A DNA stretch of 64,000 bases, taken from assembly GCF_003851545.1 (NCBI RefSeq), contig NZ_BHVX01000001.1:434001-498000 (forward strand), written 5' to 3'. The stretch is from Ralstonia sp. SET104. Its GTDB lineage: Bacteria > Pseudomonadota > Gammaproteobacteria > Burkholderiales > Burkholderiaceae. The position numbers were made by a program, and so were the translations under genes. The notes under the pieces are model-generated. The model saw nothing but the letters and a program-made list of their open reading frames with translations. It was not told where the DNA came from and ran no database searches. This document shows, piece after piece, positions 18,342-25,623 of this stretch. Every line of letters starts with the position of its first letter. The stretch's first letter is position 1.

Positions 18342-19214
18342 ATGAGCCACCCATCGCGGCAACTCACGCAGGACGACGTACCCATCGGGCAACCGCTGCC
18401 GTTCACCCTGGCAGACAACGCGGGCCGGCTGCTGCTGCCCGCCGGTGTGGTCGTGCCGGATGCCGAAGATGTGCGGTTGCTGTTTCATCATGGCCCGGTC
18501 ATGGCCTTGACCGAAGCCGACGACGCGGCCGCCGCTGAGCCTGTTGACGTGCCCGAAGGCAAGCCGCGCCTGGGCGCAACCGGTCTGGCCATCGGCACCA
18601 TCCTTCAGGTGCAGGAAAAATCCGCACCGCTGCGTGGCCCGCTGCCGTGCCGACTGATCGGCTATATCGAAGGCGAAGCGATTTTCATCACGCAGCCAGC
18701 CGATGGCACGCGCACGTTGCGGCCCGAGGTGCGTGACATCCTGCTGGTGCGCGGTTTCTCGGGCCGGGCGGTGGTCAGCGTGCTGTGCAGCGTGGTGGCG
18801 GTGGGGCAATTTCCGTCACCGTATATCGTGCTGTCGATGCCGACCAAGGTGCACAAGGTGCCGCTGCGGCGGGCCAAGCGCGTGCAGGTGCGCATGGGTG
18901 CCACGGTGCGTGCAGAGGGGCAGCCGGCTTCGCCCGCTGATCGTGTGGCCGTCATTCGCGATATCTGCCTGAATGGCGCGCTAGTGCAGAGCGCCGGTCC
19001 CGCTTTCCATCCGGGGGATCGCCTTGCGCTGGAGTTCAGCGCCTACGTGGACGGACAACAGGAAGACTTCGCCCTGGCAGGCCGGGTGGCCAGCGGCTCG
19101 CCCGCACCGGGGGCATCGCACTTGGCGTTTCCGTCGTTTGGGGTGGAGTTCGCGCTCTCAAAAGAGCAGACGGCGCAGTTGTCGCGCCTGATCATCGAGC
19201 GGTTGGACGAATAG
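18342..19214 (+). CDS. YcgR-like flagellar brake protein with PilZ domain
   Basis: This 290-residue protein has an N-terminal YcgR-type segment (about 75-170) and a C-terminal PilZ domain (about 173-285) that should bind cyclic di-GMP. The RxxxR motif is RRAKR (176-180). The second motif reads DICLNG (207-212), with Cys209 where the consensus D/NxSxxG has Ser. Proteins of this class slow or bias the flagellar motor when the nucleotide is high. An in-frame ATG at 18321 would add seven residues. The gene appears monocistronic; flagellar genes lie far to the right in this window. Confidence 0.83.
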   Translation: MSHPSRQLTQDDVPIGQPLPFTLADNAGRLLLPAGVVVPDAEDVRLLFHHGPVMALTEADDAAAAEPVDVPEGKPRLGATGLAIGTILQVQEKSAPLRGPLPCRLIGYIEGEAIFITQPADGTRTLRPEVRDILLVRGFSGRAVVSVLCSVVAVGQFPSPYIVLSMPTKVHKVPLRRAKRVQVRMGATVRAEGQPASPADRVAVIRDICLNGALVQSAGPAFHPGDRLALEFSAYVDGQQEDFALAGRVASGSPAPGASHLAFPSFGVEFALSKEQTAQLSRLIIERLDE

Positions 19215-19229
19215 GCTTTGGCGCCGGCC

Positions 19230-20126
19230 TTATGCCTTGATCGCGCCGGCAAGCATTGTTTCCAGCAGCCACGCACCGGCCTGGCCAAGCGCACGCTTGC
19301 GAGACCACACCGCATCCACCGGCACATGGCGAGGCCAGCCGCGTGCGCGCACCTCGTGCAGGCGGTCTGCCGCGAAGTGGTCAACCAGCCAGCGCGGCAA
19401 CTCCGTCCAGCCGAAGCCCAGCACGGCCATTTCCAGCAGCATCAGATAGCTCGGCGCAGACCACCGGCGCAGGCCGCGCACGGGCGTTGTCTCTGCGCGC
19501 GGCCCGATCGGGTCGACAAAGGTATTCAGGCGCAGCTCCCGCGCGTCGCGCAGCATCGCATGCGGCACTTCCTTGTCGCCGTATTGCGCGAACGGATGCT
19601 GTCGTCCGACGAACAGGCCGATCTCCGATTGCTCTGCGATGGTTGCCGCGCCAATGTCCGGCGGATACGCGGGCTGCGTAGCCACCAGGCCGAGTTGCGC
19701 GCGGCCCTGCTGGATGATGTCGAGCACGTCTTCGTACTCGGCGATCAGGCACTCGAGCTCCAGTTCGGGAAAGCGCTGTTCGAGCAACGCGAGCGTTTGT
19801 TCGTAGCGATCAGACTGGTACGTATCGGACACCACCAGCGTGAGGCGCGCCTCCAGGCCACCGGCCATCTGTGCGGCAAGGCGGTCCATTTGTTCACTGG
19901 CCTCAAGCACACGGCGCACCTGCGTGAGCATCGCGCGCCCCGCTTCGGTCAGCGTGGGCTGACGCGTGCTGCGGTCAAACAGCGTCAGGCCAAGGTCGAT
20001 TTCCAGATTGCCGATTGCCTCGCTGATGGTCGATTGCCGCTTGCCCAGCTTGCGCGCGGCGGCGGAGAACGACCCGAGCGTGGCGGCCTCGGCAAAGGCG
20101 TGCAGGGCTTCAGGAGAGTGGCGCAT
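19230..20126 (-). CDS. LysR-family regulator divergent from PACE efflux gene
   Basis: This 298-residue LysR-type regulator has the N-terminal HTH SFSAAARKLGKRQSTISEAIGNLE (about residues 16-39) and a C-terminal substrate-binding-like domain. The ATG (complement of 20124-20126) has GGAG seven bases upstream; the frame is open 33 codons further, but those residues look non-coding. It is divergent from a PACE-family efflux gene with about 115 bp between. This is the same layout as Acinetobacter aceR/aceI, where the LysR protein activates the pump in response to chlorhexidine or short-chain diamines. Confidence 0.88.
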   Translation of the reverse strand: MRHSPEALHAFAEAATLGSFSAAARKLGKRQSTISEAIGNLEIDLGLTLFDRSTRQPTLTEAGRAMLTQVRRVLEASEQMDRLAAQMAGGLEARLTLVVSDTYQSDRYEQTLALLEQRFPELELECLIAEYEDVLDIIQQGRAQLGLVATQPAYPPDIGAATIAEQSEIGLFVGRQHPFAQYGDKEVPHAMLRDARELRLNTFVDPIGPRAETTPVRGLRRWSAPSYLMLLEMAVLGFGWTELPRWLVDHFAADRLHEVRARGWPRHVPVDAVWSRKRALGQAGAWLLETMLAGAIKA

Positions 20127-20241
20127 AGGGTGCTCCGGGGGGCGCACGGATTCTCGCAATATATCGGAAAAACCGATGTTATCGAACTGGATAAGCCCGC
20201 TTCCACCGATGAAAATTACGCCCATTCATCGGAGTATCGCC

Positions 20242-20679
20242 ATGCAAGTGCCAGCCAAAACCCCCGTCGAGCGTGTGTTTCATGCGCTGAGCTTTGAGCT
20301 TCTCGCCACCCTCATCTGCGCGCCGCTGTTCAGTTGGATCATGGGTGTGCCCCTCGCGCATATGGGGGCCCTGACGCTCATGTTTGCTGGCGTGGCGATG
20401 GCGTGGAACATGGTGTTCAACGCCATCTTCGAGCGCGTGGAGCATCGCTACAAGCTATCGCGCACCGTGGCCGTGCGCGTGGTGCATGCCGGCCTGTTCG
20501 AGGGCGGCCTGGTCGTGATGCTGGTGCCGCTGGGCGCGTGGTGGCTGAACGTCAGCCTGTGGGAAGCCTTTGTGATTGATATCGGCATCATGCTGTTTTT
20601 CTTGCCGTACACGTTCTTCTTCAACCTTGCCTACGACCATTTGCGCGCCCGCTGGATGTCGCGTCGTGCGCTGGCCTGA
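20242..20679 (+). CDS. PACE-family biocide/polyamine efflux transporter
   Basis: This 145-residue inner-membrane protein has four helices arranged as two tandem bacterial transmembrane pair domains. Glu19 in FHALSFELLATL corresponds to the proton-coupling glutamate (Glu15) of AceI. WNMVFNAIFERVEHR closes the first pair and FNLAYDHLRARW the second; the internal repeat is clearly visible. The ATG at 20242 has GGAG seven bases upstream. The family exports chlorhexidine, acriflavine and diamines such as cadaverine. Regulation by the divergent LysR gene is expected. Confidence 0.9.
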   Translation: MQVPAKTPVERVFHALSFELLATLICAPLFSWIMGVPLAHMGALTLMFAGVAMAWNMVFNAIFERVEHRYKLSRTVAVRVVHAGLFEGGLVVMLVPLGAWWLNVSLWEAFVIDIGIMLFFLPYTFFFNLAYDHLRARWMSRRALA

Positions 20680-20731
20680 CGCGAAGATCGGCCTAGGGCA
20701 AAAAGGGCAGTGCAGGCGGTAGCGCGCTTCC

Positions 20732-20785
20732 TATAATGAAGGCCCTTTCAAGACGGGCGCAGTGGCCGCAAGCCGCTGCGCCCGT
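20732..20785 (+). promoter_or_regulatory. TATAAT promoter and leader hairpin before LuxR-type gene
   Basis: A consensus -10, TATAAT, is at 20732-20737; the -35 region is weak. About 15 bases after it, ACGGGCGCAG (20753-20762) and CTGCGCCCGT (20776-20785) pair perfectly. The inner GGC/GCC bases and a T-G pair extend this to a 14-bp stem with a CGCAA loop. The stem ends ten bases before the chosen ATG and has no T-run, so it may be a structured 5' leader or a terminator of the upstream gene. Confidence 0.5.
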
Positions 20786-20794
20786 ATTGCCTTC

Positions 20795-21436
20795 ATGCTG
20801 CGCCTTTCTGTCACCTCATCCCATGTCTCGGCAACTGTGCTGCGCCAATGCTATGTGGCGGCGTGCGCGGGCGACGCCGTGGGCGTGATGAACGTGCTGC
20901 GCGATGTGTGCGGTGCGGACCACGCCGCAGCCATGATCCGATGGCGCGTGGATGGACGCTGGCACTGGGTGGCATCACGCGGCGCACGCTCGGCCGAGGT
21001 GCTGTTGCACGCGGTACGCGGCGATGGTGTCGACGCCTGGCCGATGGCCGATGCCGAAGTGCGTGGCGCGGTGTGGCTCGATTACCGCAAGGCAGGCGTG
21101 CCGCAGCCCATGCAGCAGCGTGCCGCGCCCGAGACCTTGCTACCGCATTTTGCGCAAGCGCTGCCGCTGTGCTGGCAACGCGTTGCGACGCGTGTTGGCA
21201 TTTCGCCTGCACAGCCGGCCAGCCTGTGGCTGACCGATGCGTTCCACCTCACGCGCCGCGAAGCCGATGTGGCCGATCTGCTGGCAGGCGGCTCTGACCC
21301 CGCGTGCATTGCCCGCACGCTGGGCATTTCACTCGACACGGTGCGCACGCACCTCAAGCACGTTTACCGCAAGACCAACACGCACAGCCAGTGCGATGTG
21401 GTGCGGCTGATGCTGGCGCTGTCTGCGCGCCGGTAG
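20795..21436 (+). CDS. LuxR-type response regulator/transcription factor
   Basis: This 213-residue protein has a C-terminal LuxR-type helix-turn-helix (about 148-210: LTRREADVADLLAGGSDPACIARTLGISLDTVRTHLKHVYRKTNTHSQ). The N-terminal 140 residues do not show a receiver-domain aspartate pattern and are not recognised, so the signal is unknown. The ATG at 20795 has no Shine-Dalgarno; an in-frame GTG at 20762 lies within the leader hairpin. It converges on the DUF488 gene, 26 bp apart. Confidence 0.85.
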   Translation: MLRLSVTSSHVSATVLRQCYVAACAGDAVGVMNVLRDVCGADHAAAMIRWRVDGRWHWVASRGARSAEVLLHAVRGDGVDAWPMADAEVRGAVWLDYRKAGVPQPMQQRAAPETLLPHFAQALPLCWQRVATRVGISPAQPASLWLTDAFHLTRREADVADLLAGGSDPACIARTLGISLDTVRTHLKHVYRKTNTHSQCDVVRLMLALSARR

Positions 21437-21462
21437 GTGCATGCACGTTCCGGGGCCTGCCG

Positions 21463-21861
21463 TCAGTCGGCCACCTTCGCCCCACGCTCATTCAACAATT
21501 CACGCAGCACTGAGCGGTGACAGTGCGCTTCATCTTCGCAATAGCAGCCGACAGACAGATTCGTCTGATGCGACAGCGCGGCCAGCATGTCGAGCAGGCG
21601 TGCGGCATCACCGTCGCGCATTTCGGTGCGGAAGTGCCGCACGAAGGTGTGCCACGCTTTGTCGTCGTGCTCCGCTTGCGCGGCCTGTGCCTGCTTGACC
21701 AGCTCGGGCGTGGGCGAGAGCAGCGGCATCCACACGTCATAGAAATCGCGGCTGGCGAATGCTTCCTTGGGCACGCCGCGCGGCGGCCGCCGCACGGTGC
21801 CGATACGCAAGCCTTCATCAGGATGACGCGGCTCGCCGAGCCGGACGATGCGTAGTGTCAT
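21463..21861 (-). CDS. DUF488 family protein
   Basis: This 132-residue protein of the DUF488/YeaO type contains RIGTVRRPPRGVPKEAF near residue 20, DFYDVWMPLLSPTPEL (about 38-54), and the C-terminal CYCEDEAHCHRSVLRELL, with the Cys/His set common to the family. Length is usual. The biochemical function is not established. It ends 26 bp from the convergent LuxR-type gene and starts about 40 bp downstream of the end of an ABC-transporter operon on the same strand, so it may be a trailing gene of that operon. Confidence 0.82.
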   Translation of the reverse strand: MTLRIVRLGEPRHPDEGLRIGTVRRPPRGVPKEAFASRDFYDVWMPLLSPTPELVKQAQAAQAEHDDKAWHTFVRHFRTEMRDGDAARLLDMLAALSHQTNLSVGCYCEDEAHCHRSVLRELLNERGAKVAD

Positions 21862-21901
21862 GAGATGCCTCCGTGCGGATGCGGGTCGTTGCGCTCAGCG
21901 C

Positions 21902-22930
21902 TTATGAACCTTGCCGGCTCTGCACCGTCGGGAAGAAGACATCCTTCCACGAAGCGGGCTTGTTCTTGAGCGTGCCCACGCGCTGCATGAACTCAGCATA
22001 GTGGCCGACGCCAACCGGCGTGGTCGTGAAGCGCGAATCCGGATCATCGAGGATCTTCTTCACCTCTTCCGGCGAGCTCTTCACCTTCGATTGCGCGATG
22101 TAGATCTGCGCGGCGCGTGTCTTGTCCTTGGCGATGAGCGCATTCGCTTCATCCAGCGCCGCCACGAATGCCGCCGACAATTTTGGGTTGGCCTCGTAGA
22201 ACTTCTTGCTGGTGTAAGTCATGTCCAGCGTGATGTTGCCGAGCACGTCTACGGTATTGAACACGCGGTGCAGGCCAGGTGCAGCGGCCTCGGTGTACGA
22301 GAACGGCGGCGATGCCATGTGGCTGTTGATCTGGCTGCCGCCGGCCAGCATGACGGCAGTGGCGTCCGGGTGCGGCAGCGGCACGGTGATCGGGTCGAGC
22401 TTGTTGAACTGCTTGTCGCCGAAGGTCTTGGCGGCGGCCATCTGCAGCACCACGGCAGGCAGCGAGGTCTTGATGCCGGGCACGGCAATGCGGTCCTTGT
22501 CGGAGAAGTCCGCCAGTGTCTTCACGTTCGGGTTGCGCGTCATCAGGTACATCGACGATGAGCTGAGCGACGACAGGCCGCGCACTTCCATCGCGCTGCC
22601 CCGCGTTTTGTCCCACAGCGTGAGGAAGCCCGGCACGCCCAGCGAGGCAATGTCGAGCGCGCCCGAGAGCATTGCATCGTTGATGACGTTGCCGCCATCG
22701 AGGATGCGGTAGTTGACCTTGACGTCGCCCAGGCCGGCGGCCTTGGCCTGCTTTTCCAGCAGGTGCTCGCTGGCCATCACCATGATGGGCAGGTAGAGGA
22801 TGCCGTAGCCGTGAGAGATGCGGACTTCTTTGGCTTCTGCATGGGCTGCGGAGATGGCACCGCTGAAGAGGGAGGTGGCCAGTGTGGCAGCCATGGTCAG
22901 GCGAAGGATGTTGCGGCGGGTTTGCTGCAT
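21902..22930 (-). CDS. ABC transporter substrate-binding protein (NitT/TauT type)
   Basis: This 342-residue periplasmic binding protein has a twin-arginine-like or Sec signal (MQQTRRNILRLTMAATLATSL, cleavage near AHA at about residue 32). It carries the SsuA/ThiY-like fold with VRISHGYGILYLPIMVMASE at the start of the mature part. It belongs with the permease and ATPase genes upstream on the same strand and should capture a small organic or sulfonate-like ligand. The ligand is unknown: no aryl- or alkylsulfonate monooxygenase, cyanase or thiamine gene is nearby. It is the last structural gene of the set. Confidence 0.9.
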   Translation of the reverse strand: MQQTRRNILRLTMAATLATSLFSGAISAAHAEAKEVRISHGYGILYLPIMVMASEHLLEKQAKAAGLGDVKVNYRILDGGNVINDAMLSGALDIASLGVPGFLTLWDKTRGSAMEVRGLSSLSSSSMYLMTRNPNVKTLADFSDKDRIAVPGIKTSLPAVVLQMAAAKTFGDKQFNKLDPITVPLPHPDATAVMLAGGSQINSHMASPPFSYTEAAAPGLHRVFNTVDVLGNITLDMTYTSKKFYEANPKLSAAFVAALDEANALIAKDKTRAAQIYIAQSKVKSSPEEVKKILDDPDSRFTTTPVGVGHYAEFMQRVGTLKNKPASWKDVFFPTVQSRQGS

Positions 22931-23012
22931 GGGGTGTCTCCTTGTTTTGGTCGATTGTTAGGTTGGTGGGGCATCCTATGTTTCCTCCCCTGCCAGGGTC
23001 GTCCTGATCAGC

Positions 23013-23909
23013 TTAGTTCTGCATGCCCCAGCGCTTGATGGTGCGTGCCTCCAGCGTGCGGAACACGAGGTTCTCCACCAGCAGGCCGATGATGATGACG
23101 GTCAGCAGGCCGGCAAACACTTCCGGAATCTGGAGCTGGTTCTTGTTTTCGTAGATGTACCAGCCGAGGCCGCCTTGGCCGGAGCTGACGCCAAACACCA
23201 GTTCTGACGCAATCAACGTACGCCATGCAAACGCCCAACCAATCTTCAGCCCCGTGAGGATGGACGGGAACGCCGCCGGAATCAGAATCTTGGTCAGGTA
23301 CCCCATGCCCGAGAGCCCGTAGTTGCGGCCTACCATGCGCAGCGTGTTCGATACCGACAGAAAGCCCGCATGCGTGTTGAGCGATACCGCCCACACCACC
23401 GAATGCACGATCACGAAGATCAGGCTGCCGTTGCCCAGGCCGAACCACACCAGTGCGATCGGCAGCAGTGCGATGGCGGGCAACGGGTTGAACATGGCGG
23501 TGAGCGTTTCCAGGAAGTCCTGCTCCAGCCGGTTGCTGATGCCCAGCACAACCAGTGCGCATGACAGCGCCAAGCCCAACGCATAGCCGGCCAGCAGCGT
23601 TTGCATGGAGGTGCCGATGCGTGCAAACAGCGTGCCGCTGGCCAAGCCCGCCCACAGCGCCTGCGCGGTGTCAGAGAACGTCGGCATCAGCAGCGGGTTG
23701 TCGAGCCAGCGCGCGCCGCCTTCCCACACGAGCGCGAGCACGATGAGGATGACCAGCTTGCGCAGCCACGCCTGCTCGTACAAACGTTCGGCAATCGAGA
23801 GCGGCTTTTCCACCACGCCAATGCGCTCGAACGCCACGGGCGTGCCGTAGACGGGCGCGCGATTGCTGATGTCGGCCGGGGCTGGCATGGAAAGGGTTTC
23901 AGTCTGCAT
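23013..23909 (-). CDS. ABC transporter permease (SsuC/TauC type)
   Basis: This is a 298-residue inner-membrane permease with a BPD_transp_1 domain and about six helices. The cytoplasmic EAA-like loop contains FLSVSNTLRMVGRNYGLSG (about residues 190-208). The ATG (complement of 23907-23909) is chosen because its 5' end overlaps the ATPase gene by 11 bp, as is usual in translationally coupled ABC operons; codons upstream are just ATPase sequence in another frame. It pairs with the ATPase at 23899-24693 and the binding protein at 21902-22930. Confidence 0.9.
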   Translation of the reverse strand: MQTETLSMPAPADISNRAPVYGTPVAFERIGVVEKPLSIAERLYEQAWLRKLVILIVLALVWEGGARWLDNPLLMPTFSDTAQALWAGLASGTLFARIGTSMQTLLAGYALGLALSCALVVLGISNRLEQDFLETLTAMFNPLPAIALLPIALVWFGLGNGSLIFVIVHSVVWAVSLNTHAGFLSVSNTLRMVGRNYGLSGMGYLTKILIPAAFPSILTGLKIGWAFAWRTLIASELVFGVSSGQGGLGWYIYENKNQLQIPEVFAGLLTVIIIGLLVENLVFRTLEARTIKRWGMQN

Positions 23910-24693
23910 GGGTTTGCTCCACCGCACGGTCGAACAGCATGTTGTGGATTTCGGCTTCCAGCGCCTTGAAGCGCTCGGGGTCATCATCACCGCGCGCGAG
24001 GCTCGGCAGTTCTGCCCGGACCTGGCCCGGATGCGGCGAGAGAATCAGGATGCGGCTGCCGCAGCGGATCGCCTCCGGAATCGAGTGCGTGACGAACAGG
24101 ACAGTGAAGCGTGTCTCGTCCCACAGTTGCAGCAGTTCGTCCTGCATCTTGCGGCGCGTGAGTGCGTCGAGCGCGGCGAAGGGCTCGTCCATCAGCAGCA
24201 CGTCGGGCTCCATGGCCATGCCGCGTGCAATCGCCACGCGCTGCTTCATCCCGCCCGAGAGCATGTGCGGGTGGTGGTCGGCAAACTTGGTGAGGTTGAC
24301 CTTGTTGATGTAGTGCAGCGCACGTGCTTCGGCTTCACGCACGCCGAGCTTGCCCGTGCTGAGCAGCGGGAACAGCACGTTTTCCTTCACCGTTTTCCAT
24401 GGCAGGAGCTGGTCGAACTCCTGAAACACCATCATGCGATCCGGCCCCGGCTTGGTCACGGGCTGGCCCTTCAGGCGGATCTCGCCTTCGGTGGGCGTGA
24501 GGTAGCCGCCGATGGCCTTGAGCAACGTCGATTTACCGCAGCCCGAAGGGCCCAGCAGGATGTAGCGCTCGCCGGGATAGACCTGGAAGTCGACGCGGTA
24601 GGTGGCCGTGACCAGATGCTGACGTGTCTTGTATTGCAGCGTGACGCCACGTACATCCAGCAATGGGGGCGCTGTCGGCGAGTTGGCCTGCAT
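23899..24693 (-). CDS. ABC transporter ATP-binding protein (SsuB/TauB type)
   Basis: This 264-residue ATPase has Walker A GPSGCGKSTLL (about 54-64), the ABC signature LSGGMKQRVAIAR (about 147-159), Walker B VLLMDEPFAALD and the H-loop VTHSIPEAI. It energises the neighbouring importer. The ATG at 24693 is preceded by GGAGA, which sits directly after a three-copy heptanucleotide repeat (24706-24726). The GntR-type gene lies 60 bp upstream on the same strand and may be co-transcribed. Confidence 0.93.
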   Translation of the reverse strand: MQANSPTAPPLLDVRGVTLQYKTRQHLVTATYRVDFQVYPGERYILLGPSGCGKSTLLKAIGGYLTPTEGEIRLKGQPVTKPGPDRMMVFQEFDQLLPWKTVKENVLFPLLSTGKLGVREAEARALHYINKVNLTKFADHHPHMLSGGMKQRVAIARGMAMEPDVLLMDEPFAALDALTRRKMQDELLQLWDETRFTVLFVTHSIPEAIRCGSRILILSPHPGQVRAELPSLARGDDDPERFKALEAEIHNMLFDRAVEQTHAD

Positions 24694-24705
24694 GGGGTTG
24701 TCTCC

Positions 24706-24726
24706 TGTTTTGTGTTTTGTGTTTTG
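24706..24726 (-). repeat. (TGTTTTG)3 tandem heptanucleotide repeat
   Basis: There are three perfect copies of TGTTTTG (CAAAACA on the transcribed strand) between the GntR-type stop and the ribosome-binding site of the ABC ATPase gene. In the mRNA the A-rich repeat ends next to the GGAGA. Slippage would change spacing upstream of the ribosome-binding site without touching a coding frame. Confidence 0.85.
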
Positions 24727-24753
24727 TGCGTGCCGGTCGGATGCGCGCGAGGG

Positions 24754-25476
24754 CTATCGGATATCGACGTGATACCGGAAGTGCGCCGCCGCGCCGCGCG
24801 AGCGCCGCCATTCCAGCGGCACGCGGTCGTAGCCGCGCGCGATGCGCTCGATGACCATCACCGGATCGCCCGTCTGAATGCGCAACAGGCGTGCATAGGT
24901 AGCGTTGACGGCCTCTGCGGTGAGCGTTTCTTCGGCGCTCGCAATGATCTGGCCGCAGTGCGATTCGTAGAGCGGATAGAGCAGGTCGCCAAACGCTTCA
25001 GGTTCCAGCGTGGCGAGGTCGGCAAAGCGGTCGTGGGGCAGCCAGATTTCTTCGGCCAGCAATGGCGCGCCATCCAGCAAGCGCAGACGCGTCATGCGGA
25101 TGACGGGGGCGCCGGTTTCGATCTGCAGGCCGGCAGCGGGCGCAGACGGTGCATCGAGCACATCGCGCTTGAGGATGCGGCTCTCTGGGATGCGGCGCTC
25201 GCCGGTTTCGCTCTGAAAGCGAAAGAAGCGGAACAGCGAACTGGCAAAGCTGGCCCGGCGCACGAAAGTGCCGCGGCCCTGGAAGCGTTCGAGCAGGCCT
25301 TCGGCCACCAATACATCAACGGCTTTGCGGACTGTGCCGACGGCCACGTTGTAGGTTTTGGCCAACTCGGCTTCGGTGGGAATGGCGTCGCCTGGGCGCC
25401 AGTGCTGCTGGGCGATCTGCGCGGCCAGATCGTCGCGCAATTGCTGGTAGCGGGGCAGGCGGAGATCGGCGGGCAT
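24754..25476 (-). CDS. GntR-family regulator with UTRA domain
   Basis: This 240-residue regulator of the HutC/FarR subgroup has an N-terminal winged HTH (about 10-70, with PTEAELAKTYNVAVGTVRKAVDVLVAEGLLERFQGRGTFV). The C-terminal UTRA effector domain (about 95-235) includes VMVIERIARGYDRVPLEWRRS. It is the first gene of a leftward set ending with an ABC importer, so it most likely represses that importer until its ligand is present. A strong terminator stem lies just upstream, shielding it from norZ read-through. Confidence 0.92.
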   Translation of the reverse strand: MPADLRLPRYQQLRDDLAAQIAQQHWRPGDAIPTEAELAKTYNVAVGTVRKAVDVLVAEGLLERFQGRGTFVRRASFASSLFRFFRFQSETGERRIPESRILKRDVLDAPSAPAAGLQIETGAPVIRMTRLRLLDGAPLLAEEIWLPHDRFADLATLEPEAFGDLLYPLYESHCGQIIASAEETLTAEAVNATYARLLRIQTGDPVMVIERIARGYDRVPLEWRRSRGAAAHFRYHVDIR

Positions 25477-25553
25477 AAGGTGCGGGAAGTGGTCAACTAT
25501 TCATCTATATGACTCGTCATTGTAGGCAGCTTGATGGCGGCGGGCATTACAGG

Positions 25554-25599
25554 AAAACCCGCAGGGCTCGGTCTGACTGACACGAGCCCTGCGGGTTTT
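25554..25599 (-). terminator. Strong stem-loop terminator after norZ
   Basis: AAAACCCGCAGGGCTCG (25554-25570) and CGAGCCCTGCGGGTTTT (25583-25599) form a perfect 17-bp stem with a 12-base loop. A-run and T-run flanks let it work on both strands. It lies 25 bp past the norZ stop and about 80 bp upstream of the GntR-type start, so it ends the norZ transcript. Confidence 0.85.
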
Positions 25600-25623
25600 G
25601 GGAGAACTGCGAGAGGTTAAAGA

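Noticed and set aside
19966-20241. PACE transporter start upstream of 20242
   Set aside because: It would overlap the divergent LysR gene; ATG 20242 has a good GGAG and matches the short PACE N-terminus.
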